Shown: positions 18,399 to 29,100, counted from the first letter of the stretch. The stretch is DNA of 61,610 nt from [Clostridium] methylpentosum DSM 5476 (GCA_000158655.1 EQ973344.1:1147309-1208918); one strand, 5' to 3'. Made by a program: numbers and translations. The notes: a model not told the origin generated them from the sequence alone.

Positions 18399-18917
18399 AT
18401 GTCGAAAATGCAGCGGTCTGACCGGGTTGATAAGCAAAACGCTGGGGTACGGCCAAAAGCTTCTGCATCCTGCAGAACCGACCGGCTTTTTCACCAGTTG
18501 CAAAAACAGCTCGCCCCCTCCTTGTGTGAAACTAGGCTAGAAATCGATGCGCAGCCCGCGGTGGTGCGCGCCGACGAGGTGCTGGTCAACTGCCTGCTGC
18601 GCAACCTTATCGGCAATGCGAAAAAGGCGGCTCACCGGGACAGAACAGTACGAGTGAAGGGAGTCCAAAAAGGGAACCGCTACTGTGTAACAGTGCCTGA
18701 CCGCGGGTGCGGCATCCCGGAGGAGGAAATTGAGCGGATCACCGAACCGTTTTACATGGTGAACAAATCCCGCTCCCGCGCAGGGGGAGGCTCCGGCTTG
18801 GGACTTGCCATCTGTCAAAAGATCGCCGAGCTGCACCACACCCAGCTGAAGTTTCAAAGCCAGGTGGGGGAGGGGACAACGGTGTGTTTTTATTTGGAGG
18901 TGGAAGAGGATGCCTAA
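18399..18917 (+). pseudogene. N-terminally truncated sensor histidine kinase (ATPase domain only)
   Basis: The open frame encodes only a HATPase_c domain: N box LLRNLIGNAKKAA, G1 DRGCGIP, F-box region ITEPFYMVNK and G2 GGGSGLGLA. There is no sensor, membrane segment, HAMP or phosphoaccepting histidine, and the first 30 residues (MSKMQRSDRVDKQ...) look unrelated to kinases. A long hairpin lies right before it and I see no promoter or good ribosome binding site, so it is probably a deletion remnant. It overlaps the next gene by eight bases, as in intact kinase-lipoprotein operons. A stand-alone ATPase partner is possible but less likely. Confidence 0.7.
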
Positions 18918-19617
18918 CTGGAAATATCCAATTTTTATTTTTCTGACCGCTGTTGTGGTTGCTATTTCGGCCTGTGCTCCGTCGTATTTTTTTGACCTTC
19001 AGGATTCCGCCCTGTATACCTCTGCGCACAAACGGCAGAAAAATGAGAACAGACTTGATTTTAACGTAGCGCAAATGGCGCAGGTACGCTCGATTCACCA
19101 AATCTGCTCCCCCTCTTTTGACAGTGGCCAGCATCAAATTCCCGATGCGGACCGGGTAGTTCAGGAGGAGGTGGAGCAGCTGGCGCAACGGGGTGTGTTC
19201 ACCCACGCCTATGCAAAGAAGATCCGGCAACACGGCAGATTTGAAACCGGAAATATTTCTATTCTGTTGCCCGAGAGGGAAGATGGAGACGACCTCAGCA
19301 TTTCTCTGTACACCCTGCTTTACCGTGAAGGGGAGGATCCCCTGCAGTTGGAGGGATCCTTTGCACTCGACCCCTTCACACAAAAAATTATTCAGGCAGA
19401 CGTATGGTCTGACATCAGGGATATGCTGCAGGGAAAAGAGGCCAACGACCTTGTCCGGGCCTGCCTGTCCTATCTCGGGCTGGATGTTATTGACGACTGG
19501 CAGTATGGGGAAGGGTTTGCCGCCTCGCGCTCCGCCGACCTGCTTATCAACTGCTTTGTCGACCAGTCGGGCACAGAGTCTTGCTGTGTGCGCCTATCTG
19601 CACTTCCTCTGCATTAG
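18910..19617 (+). CDS. Putative exported membrane-anchored or lipoprotein of unknown function
   Basis: A 235-residue protein starting MPNWKYPIFIFLTAVVVAISACAP: a short basic start, a hydrophobic stretch and a cysteine that could be a lipobox (AISAC), followed by a soluble mixed alpha/beta region. I do not recognise the family. The ATG overlaps the stop of the kinase remnant, so it was co-transcribed with that two-component system and may have been its accessory sensor. With the kinase truncated, whether it is still expressed is doubtful. A non-cleaved signal anchor is the alternative to a lipoprotein. Confidence 0.6.
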   Translation: MPNWKYPIFIFLTAVVVAISACAPSYFFDLQDSALYTSAHKRQKNENRLDFNVAQMAQVRSIHQICSPSFDSGQHQIPDADRVVQEEVEQLAQRGVFTHAYAKKIRQHGRFETGNISILLPEREDGDDLSISLYTLLYREGEDPLQLEGSFALDPFTQKIIQADVWSDIRDMLQGKEANDLVRACLSYLGLDVIDDWQYGEGFAASRSADLLINCFVDQSGTESCCVRLSALPLH

Positions 19618-19833
19618 GAAAAAGGGTGGAGTGTGGTGGCTCCCAGTTTCTGAAGATGTGTGCTGAGTTCATGGTAGACCGAATAAAGTGGACAATGTGT
19701 GACCGGTAGAAATCCTGTTGGCTCTGTGACGGGATTGCGCACCGCTTGTTTCCGATGGGAATTTCTGTATGCGGAGAAACAGAATCCATCCCCTGTGTTG
19801 AAAGCCGTATACTCAGGCAGATGGAGAGGACAA

Positions 19834-19872
19834 AAAAGGCCCGGTGAAGCGAAAGTGCTCACCGGGCCTTTT
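19834..19872 (-). terminator. Bidirectional-looking terminator
   Basis: A perfect 14-pair stem AAAAGGCCCGGTGA / TCACCGGGCCTTTT. On the minus strand it continues into TTTTTTGT and lies 20 bases past the stop of the broken cysteine-rich gene, whose native terminator it probably is. Confidence 0.75.
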
Positions 19873-19892
19873 CCATGGGGTGCAGCAATGGA

Positions 19893-20045
19893 CTATTTGC
19901 AGCATCCGCACCCGTCCTCATGGTCAGCATCCTCACCACGGGGCGGGAAGAACTGATTGATGGGAAACTTGATCTTTTTGAACAGCTCACAGGGATTATC
20001 CGTCGTCGTAACACATTCAGGGAGTGTCACGGTATCACAAACTAA
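19893..20045 (-). pseudogene. 3' fragment of a small cysteine-rich gene cut by a mobile element
   Basis: On the minus strand, an open frame reads LVCDTVTLPECVTTTDNPC, continues FKKIKFPINQFFPPR and ends DGCGCCK and stop, followed 20 bases later by a strong terminator. There is no start codon of its own: upstream sequence is the end of the serine recombinase, in another frame. The fragment looks like the genuine tail of a gene whose 5' part was displaced when the recombinase-bearing element came in. A cysteine-rich CGCC tail occurs in several spore-associated and metal-binding proteins of Clostridia, but I cannot name this one. Confidence 0.5.
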
Positions 20046-21609
20046 TCGCAGGTTTTGAAAAATCGTAGTTCCACTTAATTTGAATGCTGTCCCCTTCCTC
20101 TTGATGAAAAATTGTAATCTCGTTGATGAACAGTGCGGCAAGTTTCTTTTTCATTGGGAGTTCGTAGGTTTTCCATTGGTCGATCAAATCAGCCATGCTG
20201 AAATGGTTTTCAGATTGGTCCCTCGACTCAAACTCAATCAAGCGTTTTTGAATCTCTTTTTTTTGCTGATCAAGTGTTTCCAGTTTTTCATTCATGTAAG
20301 ACTGTACCACCGCGTTGCCCTGGGCGATCGCCTCAACTACATTGTGGATCTCACCATTTATTTTTTCCAAGTCTATTTTTAATTGGTTTTGTTCTCTCGT
20401 ATTTGTCTGAACAAATTGATGTATGAGGTCTTTTTTCAAGGCGGCGTGTTTGAGCAACTGATGCTCCACTGCGTTTTCAATTGCATTAACGACAATTCCG
20501 TGTTTTGGCAGCGGTTGTTTGTGGGCGCCATACCGCACGCCGTTGCAGCAAAAATAAAGATAATTAGCCTTTACCTCCCCTGTGTGTTTGTCCCTGTTCA
20601 CACTTGTTTTCACAGACATTCGGTACCCGCAGATTCCGCACCGAATCAGCCCGCTGATCCAGCTTTTGCTTCCTGTCCCAAGTCTTGATATGGAATTGGA
20701 TTGGTTGATTTTTGATTGGGCAGATAAAAATGTATCCGGATCTATAAACCCTTGGTGAAGGCCGATTGAGAGCGTGTGCTCACTCATGTTTGCACGTGTT
20801 CTCCCCTCAGAGGTGCTCTTGTTTTTGCCGTATAAGAAGCAGCCGTTTTGCCCTTGAAAATCCTCAATTGGATTTGTGATTTGGCACCCAAAGGATTGGT
20901 AGTAGTGGAAGATATCGGCGTTTGCAGAGACATAGATCGGGTTGCGGATGATCCGGGTGAGATTTCCAGCGTAAAACAGCTTTTGATCATGAGATTGGTT
21001 TAATTCGTTCAATTTTCTGCCAATTGCACTGATGCTCAATCCTTGGTTCACATACCAATTGAAGATAGCTTCAACAATCTGAGAATCCGTTTCGTTTTTA
21101 ATCAGCTTATAGGTTTTCTTTCCGTCCAGGCTCGTCTCCACCTTATCGTACCCAAACGGCGCCTTTCCGCCCAGATACATTCCCTTTTTCCCTCTGGCAT
21201 AGTAGTTGTCCCGGATGCGGCACTGCAGGGTTTCTCGTTCCAATTGGGCGAAAACCATTGTAATGCTCAGCATGGCATTTCCCATCGGCGTGGTTGTATC
21301 GAACTTTTCTTGAGTGGAGAGAAATTTCACATCATACTTTTGAAAGAGCTCCATCAGCTTTGCAAAATCGAGCAAGGATCTGCTCATGCGGTCGAGGCGA
21401 TAGATGACCACCTGGGAAATCCTTTGCTTTTTGATGTCGGCCAGCAGTCGCTTAAAAGCAGGACGGTTTGTATTGCTTCCGCTAAACCCCTTGTCCTGAT
21501 AGACCTCGTAGTCCTCGTCGTAAACCTCTCTCCTGCAATAATCTATTTGTGTCTCAATCGAAATGCTGTCTTTTTTATCTTTTGATTGCCGGGCATAGAT
21601 CGCTTTCAT
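20035..21609 (-). CDS. Large serine recombinase (site-specific integrase)
   Basis: A 524-residue DNA recombinase. The N-terminal resolvase catalytic domain carries the nucleophile Ser9 (IYARQSK) and YRLDRMSRSLLDF. The central recombinase domain follows, then the zinc beta-ribbon (CGICGYRMS...YFCC) and a coiled-coil region rich in Glu/Lys near residues 390-460. Length and order match phage and transposon integrases of this class. ATG 21609 follows GGAGG at eight bases; 15 upstream in-frame codons lack a ribosome binding site. The coding end lies against a truncated gene tail, as expected when such an enzyme integrates its element at a site inside a gene. No other phage or conjugative genes are seen nearby. 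Confidence 0.92.
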   Translation of the reverse strand: MKAIYARQSKDKKDSISIETQIDYCRREVYDEDYEVYQDKGFSGSNTNRPAFKRLLADIKKQRISQVVIYRLDRMSRSLLDFAKLMELFQKYDVKFLSTQEKFDTTTPMGNAMLSITMVFAQLERETLQCRIRDNYYARGKKGMYLGGKAPFGYDKVETSLDGKKTYKLIKNETDSQIVEAIFNWYVNQGLSISAIGRKLNELNQSHDQKLFYAGNLTRIIRNPIYVSANADIFHYYQSFGCQITNPIEDFQGQNGCFLYGKNKSTSEGRTRANMSEHTLSIGLHQGFIDPDTFLSAQSKINQSNSISRLGTGSKSWISGLIRCGICGYRMSVKTSVNRDKHTGEVKANYLYFCCNGVRYGAHKQPLPKHGIVVNAIENAVEHQLLKHAALKKDLIHQFVQTNTREQNQLKIDLEKINGEIHNVVEAIAQGNAVVQSYMNEKLETLDQQKKEIQKRLIEFESRDQSENHFSMADLIDQWKTYELPMKKKLAALFINEITIFHQEEGDSIQIKWNYDFSKPAISL

Positions 21610-21683
21610 ATCAAAAATCCTCCCAAAAATAGGCATATGAAAGCAAAGTATCATATGCCTATTCTATCGTAAAGTAATCGGAA

Positions 21684-21908
21684 CTAGAGTTCACCGACTT
21701 TTCTTAGATTTTTAGGTTCATGCGAACAAACAATCCGAGCAACCTTTTTAATCAATTCGTCCCAATCCTGATCTGGATTTTTTGGATACAAATTTGTGAT
21801 TTTGATGTCTTGATAGATCTCATATTTACTTATAGAATCACCTTCCCTGAATTCCTGATACTCAATTTTATTCGGGTGATCCTGTTTTAGAACCTGAGAC
21901 AATTCCAC
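21684..21908 (-). CDS. Small hypothetical protein upstream of the recombinase
   Basis: A 74-residue acidic soluble open frame (MELSQVLKQDHPNK...) starting at GTG 21908 and ending 74 bases before the recombinase start on the same strand. I do not recognise it. The ribosome binding site is weak, the composition is AT-rich like the recombinase, and it is probably part of the same mobile element, possibly a regulator or excision partner. That role is inferred from position only. Confidence 0.45.
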   Translation of the reverse strand: MELSQVLKQDHPNKIEYQEFREGDSISKYEIYQDIKITNLYPKNPDQDWDELIKKVARIVCSHEPKNLRKVGEL

Positions 21909-22260
21909 TGTACTTTACTGAATGCATCCGGAAAAGGATAGAATCTGTGGTATAGGTAAGAAAATGATTTGGGAATATCGTCGTAAAATATCTAATTTTA
22001 GTAAATAACCATAAAATAAGTTAAAAATTATAAAAATATAGGTATTATATATAATTTATGGTATTTTATCCTGTTTAATATACGAATGGAAAAATTTATA
22101 TGAGAGTGGTATTCTATCAATAGAATATAGCAGGAAACCTTCCTTTCCTTATGAGTAACATGGGCAACGCAGAAAAATTGTTTTACACTGGGGAAACTAA
22201 GGACTTGTTTGTACAAGATGAGCAAGTCTTTGGTAATAGAATAAAAAGGAGTAGAAGAAA
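21909..22260. other. AT-rich intergenic stretch
   Basis: About 350 bases, markedly AT-rich (many TAAAATA runs). No gene is supported. It contains the ribosome binding site AAAAGGAG for the following gene and probably its promoter and the right border of the recombinase element, but I could not place either exactly. Confidence 0.4.
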
Positions 22261-23319
22261 ATGAAAACAATGAAAAAAGTATTCTTTGCACTCTTGGTGG
22301 GGGCCATTGCAGCTTCCTCATTCGCTGTGAGCGCCACTGCGGCACAGCCGGTAGAGGAACCTGCTGCGGCCGTAATTGCTCAGCAGTCGGTCTACAGTGT
22401 GAGAGCGTTGTCCCAAGATGGCACAGACTTGACGAGTGTATTCAAAAACGAAGTATTTCTTGTTGAGGCTATTACCCCGGATACTGTGACAAACGTCAAA
22501 CTTCTCAACGAGTATGATCTGCAGATCAATCTTCAGGACACTGTACGTTACGACAGAGGCGACGGAACTGCCGCCTGGGTGGGGAAAATTTCTGTTGGAA
22601 CTGCAGGTGCAAATCGGACTTTCACCCTGATCGCAGCGGATGAAAACGGGGTTTACAGCCGCACTGACGCCACCTTTTCGATTGAAGTTAAAAATCTGCA
22701 GGAAACAGAGTTGACTGGATGTAGCCTAAGAGCAGTGGATGAAAATGGAAACACTCTGACCACTGTAACCGTAGGGCATAGCTTTAGGGTCGAGGCGACT
22801 ACACCGAGCAGTGTAACAAGCATCAAGCTTCTGAATGAAACCAAGATGCAGATAACCATCAATGATTTGGTTCGGACTGACAACGGGGATGGAACGGTAT
22901 CCTGGAGCGGAACCACTATGGTCAGTACCGCTGGGCAAAATCGTAAGCTGCAATTGATTGCAGCGAATCAAAATGGTGTTTATTCCTATACAGATGCAGA
23001 GATTGTGTTTGAGGCCCTTCCTGCTCCACAGATTTTTTCAGTTGAAATTCCCACAACCGGCAAGGTCAACGTTCCGTTCACAGTGACTGTTCAGACAAAT
23101 TCCAATGTTGAAAAATTGGAAATGTACAATGAATATGGGCTCAAGATGTCTATTCCTAACGCTTCCTTTGTCACCAATGCACAAGGCCGTCTGTGGACTT
23201 TCCAGCTTCAAGTCGGTACAGCTGGCAGCAACCGCTATTTTGTGGTGTACGGTGTGGGTGCAAACGGCGAACGCAGCGCTCCGATGGAAACAGGGAAAAT
23301 TGACATCAGCATCGTCTAG
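22261..23319 (+). CDS. Secreted protein with three tandem beta-rich repeats
   Basis: A 352-residue exported protein with a clear signal peptide (MKKVFFALLVGAIAASSFAVSATA). The rest is three repeats of about 95 residues at roughly 45-140, 150-245 and 255-350. Each has the pattern SVRAL..DG..L, then EA.TP..VT.VKLLNEY.LQI (third copy NVEKLEMYNEYGLKM), then a W and (V/S)GTAG.NR.F.LIA.....GVYS. It resembles Ig-like modules of surface proteins, but I cannot assign a family. There is no sorting motif or transmembrane tail, so it is released or held non-covalently. AGGAG precedes ATG 22261, and a strong terminator follows. Confidence 0.75.
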   Translation: MKTMKKVFFALLVGAIAASSFAVSATAAQPVEEPAAAVIAQQSVYSVRALSQDGTDLTSVFKNEVFLVEAITPDTVTNVKLLNEYDLQINLQDTVRYDRGDGTAAWVGKISVGTAGANRTFTLIAADENGVYSRTDATFSIEVKNLQETELTGCSLRAVDENGNTLTTVTVGHSFRVEATTPSSVTSIKLLNETKMQITINDLVRTDNGDGTVSWSGTTMVSTAGQNRKLQLIAANQNGVYSYTDAEIVFEALPAPQIFSVEIPTTGKVNVPFTVTVQTNSNVEKLEMYNEYGLKMSIPNASFVTNAQGRLWTFQLQVGTAGSNRYFVVYGVGANGERSAPMETGKIDISIV

Positions 23320-23372
23320 TACTTGAAGAACCTGACTGGGTTATAGAGCAATCGAGAAAATCATTTATACAA

Positions 23373-23409
23373 ACAAAACACCGCAATCAATACGATTGCG
23401 GTGTTTTGT
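23373..23409 (+). terminator. Terminator after the repeat protein
   Basis: A perfect 15-pair stem ACAAAACACCGCAAT / ATTGCGGTGTTTTGT with a seven-base loop; its right arm provides the T-rich end. The following 210 bases up to the next promoter hold nothing I can support. Confidence 0.8.
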
Positions 23410-23622
23410 TATATCTCGAACCCCACGGACAGGGCCAGTGGATTAAAAAAGTTTGGGGAGATGAGGATGAAAGAAAAACTACCTTAGCTGTAAAGAAAAT
23501 GCGTCGGTTGACTGCATCACAAAAAGTAAAGGCTACAAGCAAAATAGAACTGCAACTTTCACATAGTATTTGAGAAGATCAAGAGAAATCAAGAATTAGA
23601 AATCTAAAACAATAACTAGCTA

Positions 23623-23651
23623 TTAACATTTGAGAAAAACTGGTCTATACT
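23623..23651 (+). promoter_or_regulatory. Promoter before the truncated rhamnosidase
   Basis: -35 TTAACA (23623-23628), a 17-base spacer and -10 TATACT (23646-23651), only 20 bases before the first possible start codon. Confidence 0.5.
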
Positions 23652-23670
23652 CTGTATTGTATTAAGAAAG

Positions 23671-25734
23671 GTGGTGGGAACCTACAAGTACAGTTTTTGC
23701 TTGAGTTATGCCATTCAGAAAATGAAAGCTGTACGCTTAAAGAGCTGGGGAAAAACTACCAGCGTGATTAAGCCGTATGCGGCGGGCGAACTCACCAGCG
23801 CTCAGGCGAGCATCCACACAGTGCGCGGCGAGCTCTCCTCCAGCTGGACAAGGGGAGAAGGAGACGCCTACGAGCTCAACGTCACCATTCCCGCTAACAC
23901 CACTGCAACTGTCTATGTCCCTGCAGCGGATGCGACGACCGTCCTTGAAAGCGGCGTTTCGGCCGACAGCGCGGAGGGAGTCAACTTCCTTCGGATGGAC
24001 AACGGCTTTGCCGTGTACAGCGTGGGTTCGGGCAGTTATTCTTTCACCTCGGTCTATTCGGCGCCCGAGCCAATTGGAAAACCGGGGGAGGTTGAGCCGC
24101 AGGTCTCCGCAGTCGACGAGTTTGCCGACTTCTCCAAAATGTTCTCCAACCAGGACAGCCTCCGCACCGATACCGGAAACGCGGATAAATACTTTATGGG
24201 AGACACCACCCGTATCTGCCGCTCTAAGCTCGCGGAAAAAGAGGTCGTTTATTATCTGTCGGATGACATTCGTGCCATCAACCTGGTGACCTTCACCGGG
24301 AAGAACTCCGATTGGACCAAAGACTTTACCTTCTCTGTTTCATCGGACAATGAGACCTATCTCCCGCTCGACTATCAGAACGCCACTCGGGACGGCAGCT
24401 CCTCCTGGGTGCGCGTCATCTATCAGTTTGATCAGATACCTGAGGGGATGCAGTTCTTTAAGATCACTTTCCGACCGATGACAGGCAATGCCTGGGAGCC
24501 CCAGCTCGCCAAACTGACCGTAGACTGTGCCAGTGAAAACCCGCAGTTCCTCACGGTGGACAAGCGTGCCTTGCAGACGACGTACGACGAGGCGGCGCAG
24601 ATTAACCTGGAAGACTACAGTACAGAATCTGCAGATGCAGTGCGCCGCGCGCTGGCTGAAGCGGGGAGTGTCCTGCAAAACAGCGCGGCCACCCAGCAGA
24701 TGGTCAGTGATGCGCTCAGCGCCCTGCAAACTGCAGTCAGCGGGCTCAGTGTCGACATCACAGCGCTGCTCGGTCTGATTGCAGAGGCGGAGCAAATTGA
24801 TCCCGCACTTTACACCCAGCAGAGCTATGACGCGTTGCAACAGGCCCTTCAGTCAGCAAACGACCTGCTCGGCAGCGAGCCAACCCAGCCGGAGGTTGAC
24901 GGTGTGGCCGCGGAATTGCAGCAGGCGCTGGACAATCTGGAAGTAAAGCCAGCTGTGGAAGCCGACAAAACGATCCTCAATAAGGTGCTCGCCTATGCGC
25001 AGTCGCTCAAAGACAGCGGCGAATATGACCAAGCAATTGACTCAGTTCAGGAAAGCTTCACGCTTGCGCTCAACCATGCCGCTTCGGTCAGCGTCGACCC
25101 AAGCGCAACCCAGCAGCAGGTGGACGAGGCGTGGACAACCCTGATGACCGAAATTCACAAGCTCGGCTTTGTGCGGGGTGACAAGACCTCGCTCGATCAA
25201 TTGATTGCGATTTCAGAAGGGTATCTTGCATACATCAACCGCTACACCCCCTCAACTGCACAGCCCTTTACTGCGGCACTCGAAGCGGCAAAAGGGGTCA
25301 GCGGGGATGGAGACGCCATGCAGGAGGAGGTCGAGCAAGCGGAAAACACCCTGCTTGGCGCCATGGTTGCCTTGCGTTACAAGGCGGACAAATCCATCCT
25401 AGAGGCGGTTCTCGCGGAAGCGACTGAGGTTGATCCTGCACTGTATACCACTGAGAGCGTCCTCAGCTTCAATCGGGCGGCAGACGCGGCAAGCGCTGTT
25501 TTCAGTGACCCCGAAGCCACCCAGCAGGAGGTGAATGCAGCGGCGGACAGCCTCAAAGAGGCGATGAGGCTTCTCGAGCCCATCAGCAGCGAGCAGAACG
25601 CCGCTGTTCAAGGGGACCCAGCTGCAACTGGAAGGGGCAGCGCAAAGACAGGGGAGACATTCCCGGTTGCCCTGGCGGTATCTTTGCTGGGTCTGGCAGC
25701 GGCATCCTTTGTGCTGAGCCGAAAGAAAAACTAG
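23671..25734 (+). pseudogene. 5'-truncated GH78-type alpha-L-rhamnosidase with wall anchor
   Basis: The 687-residue open frame lacks a signal peptide and the whole catalytic part. It begins inside the C-terminal beta-sandwich typical of GH78 rhamnosidases (YELNVTIPANTTATVYVPA and FAVYSVGSGSYSF, about 70-130). A discoidin-like domain (about 145-295), two FIVAR-like helical modules (about 310-425) and the shared display cassette (430-640) follow. The end is SAKTGE, a hydrophobic span and SRKKN. Residues 1-35 look like unrelated read-in. A promoter-like sequence and GTG start lie directly before it, so transcription may persist, but the product could not be exported. It is probably a deletion derivative of a full-length gene. 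It is listed as a pseudogene although the frame is open. Confidence 0.7.
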
Positions 25735-25780
25735 TTCTATTCCAATACATTGGGTAAAATACTGGATAAAATATACAATA

Positions 25781-25817
25781 AAAGCTCCGCATTCTGGTTG
25801 AATGCGGAGCTTTTTCT
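25781..25817 (+). terminator. Terminator after the truncated rhamnosidase
   Basis: Stem AAAGCTCCGCAT / ATGCGGAGCTTT with a nine-base loop, followed by TTCTG; the right arm is T-ended. Bases 25818-26025 hold no gene. Confidence 0.8.
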
Positions 25818-26025
25818 GTCAGAGTATAGTGTGAACGACAGCAAAGCTAAGCGAATGTTGACAAACAGCAAATGGTCAAAGTGTTTATCAATCAGCTCCC
25901 TATCCCATCGCATGGAAATTTTTTTGGGAGGATCAGTACCGGTTTCAGCCCTATATTTTGACGAAATAAAACTAAGAATCATTTCACATAGCAATTATTT
26001 TGTATAAACTGAGCAATTTTTTGGA

Positions 26026-26054
26026 TTGTATCCAACAGAAAGACATGCTATTCT
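26026..26054 (+). promoter_or_regulatory. Candidate promoter for the first GH106-like gene
   Basis: -35 TTGTAT (26026-26031), a 17-base spacer and -10 TATTCT (26049-26054). The predicted 5' leader is about 125 bases. Confidence 0.45.
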
Positions 26055-26184
26055 TAAAACAACAAATATATTTGCATATATTTTCTGTTGATTTCAAGAA
26101 ATATCTGTGCAAATGAATTGCAAGAGGCAGGACTCAGGGGACGTCCTGTCCGCCTTCCACTGAAGAATGAATGGAGTGAGCAAA

Positions 26185-29100
26185 ATGAAAAAAGGAAGCA
26201 AAACCCTCTTGGCAGCAGTTCTGTCCTTTTCGATCATCCTTTCCTGTGCCCCCTTTGGGGTCTCCGGGGCTGCAAACGCGCCGCCCGCCAATGAGCAAGA
26301 CAGCTTTCTCTCCCAGGTCTGGCCAGGATTTGAGAACCCTTCTCAGGACCACATGACCACCCCGCTCTGGTTCTGGAACGAGGCTATTGAGACAATGTCT
26401 GCGGATAGGGTGCGGGAAATTGTCCGCGAGTCGTATGAGCAGAGCGGGTACAACGGCTTTGGCATCCTGCCCGCCTTCCTCTCCACAGCGGACAACTACG
26501 TGTTTGAAAACGAAAAATTCTTTGAGATGTACGAGGCGGCGCTGGATGAGGCGTCCAAGTACGGCATGAAGGTGGCGCTCTACGACGAGGACGGCTGGCC
26601 GTCGGGAGCGGCGGGCGGACTCGTCAAACGGGACCATCCCGAATACACCACCCGACGCCTCGACAAGGCGGAAGCCGAGGGAGCCGGCGGCAGTGCGGTC
26701 ATTCTCCCCACTTTTTCGGGCGACTATCTCGGCGCGGTGATGATGAACACCGAAACCAAAGAAATCGTGGACATCTCCTCCGACGTCAAGGCGGCGTTCG
26801 ACGGATTTGAAGCATCGGCCGCCCCCTCCGCAACAGCTTCTTCGATTTACTCAGGCGCCTACAAGGCGGACTATGCAGTTGACGGCAAGGAGGAGACGCG
26901 CTGGAACGCGGCGAGCGGGCAGGCGATGCCCCAATGGGTCGAGCTCAACTTCACAAAACCGGTGTCGTTTGACAAGGTGGAGATTATCCAGCCCTACAAG
27001 GAAAACCCGGTGCTCAACCGCATCACTTCCTACGGGATTGAGTATTACGACGAAGCTGCCAAGCAGTGGGTCGAGATCAAAAGCGGAGGCACCATCGGGA
27101 ACAGCGTCACCGACACCTTTGATTCCGTCACCGCCTCCCGGATGCGAATCGTTGTCAAAAAAGTATCCGCCTCCTCCCCGTCCATTGCGGAGATCAAGGT
27201 GTATGATGGGGACAACGAGCTGACCCCATTTGGAACAAAGCCGGACGGACCCTCCTACACCATTCCCCAGCGGGAGGGCAACTGGAAGGTCATGGTGTTC
27301 AGCTGTGCCATCCAGGGAAACAAAGGGGTGGACTACCTCAACCCCGACGCGGTCAAGGCGTATATCGGCTACACCTACGATGAATTTTACGAGCGGTTCG
27401 GAGAGTACTTCGGCACCACCATTACCAAGTCGTTCTACGACGAGCCGACCCTCAAGCAGTTTCGGGAGGCGGGCACCGAGGGCAACCGCACCTGGACGCC
27501 CAACTTCAACGCGATGTTTGAAGAGCGCTATCCCGGTGAAAATCCGATGCTCTACTATCCCGCCCTGTTCTACGACATTGGCGCCAACACCCAGGAGGCG
27601 CGGGACAAGCTTTACACCGCCCGTTCCGACATGTTCGCCACCAGCTTTATCAAACAGATGAACGACTGGTGCGCCGATAGGGGAATCCAGTACATGGGCC
27701 ACCTCTACAGTGAGGAGACGGTCAACCCCGTCTCGATCAGCGGCGACCTGATGCGCACCTTTAAATACCAATCGATTCCAGGTGTCGACCACATTGGAAA
27801 CGCCAACAACACCCATCAGATCTCCCGCGTCATCACCTCCGCCGCCTACAATTGGGACAAGCCGCTTGTCATGAGCGAGACTTATGGTGCGGCGGGCGCA
27901 AACATGCCGGTGGGCGATCTCTACCGCTGGGCAATGGATGAGTTTGCGGCGGGCGTCAACTACATTGTACCACACGCGGTGTGGTACAACGACAAGGTCA
28001 ACGTTTTTTATCCCCCCGAGTTGAGCTACCGCAATGAGAAGTATGCGGCCGAGCTGCAGCCCTACAACACCTATGTCGCCCGGCTCAACCAGATGCTCCA
28101 GGGCGGCCGCCATGTCGCGGACATCGGCGTGGTCTATCCGATTGACTACCTCGAATCGAGCTTTGTCATGAATTCGGGGGATTGCAATCCGGCGGACGCT
28201 GACTACGAAACGGTGCTCACCACCCTGACTCAGTCGATCCGCAAGGACATCACCTTCCTTCATCCAGAAGTCATTGACGAAAAATGCTCGGTCGACTCAG
28301 AGGCAAAGACCTTTAACCTCAACAACGAGGTCAACTACGAACGCTACAACACCCTTGTTCTGCCTGGCATGAAGGTGATCAGCCTTTCCAACCTGCAGAA
28401 GATCAAGGCGTTTTACGACGCAGGCGGCACCGTCATCTCGACCACCCAGCTCCCCTTCCAGGGCATCTCTGAGGCAGAAAACGCGCAGGTACGCGCCATT
28501 GTGCAGGAGATGTTCGGCGTGGATCCCGAGACCAAGCAGCCGCTCGACGGCAGCGACTTCACCACATTCCACAAACAGTCCAATCAAGCCGGCGGACGGG
28601 CTTATTACACCCTTGCCCCAACCGACGCCAATCTCCGGGCCATTTTAGAGGACACTGAAACGGTATTTGACATCTCCTTCCCCGCGCTCTCCGCGCCGGG
28701 CGGGCGCTTCACCTATATCCACAAAGTGCAGCAGGAGCAGGATATCTATTTCCTCGCCAACACCTCTACAGCTCCGATCAGCAGCGTGGCCACGATCCGC
28801 GGGGAGATTTCGCCGGTGATCTGGGACCCGCACACCGGCGAAAAGTCCCGTCCCCAGTTTGAAGTGACCCAGCAAAACGGTGTGACCGTCACCAAGGTGC
28901 AGTTTACCCTTGGTTCGGACAAGTCCCTTTTCCTCGTGGACGAATCGCTCACACCTGAGGAGGAGGCGCTCCTCGCCCTGACCGACGCGCTTAAAAACGC
29001 GAAGCTTGTGGATCAGGACAAGATCGTACGCGGGAAAATTGAGCTCAACCGCGCCATCGCGCAGGGAGAGGATATCCTTTCCAAACTGGAGGAATACACC

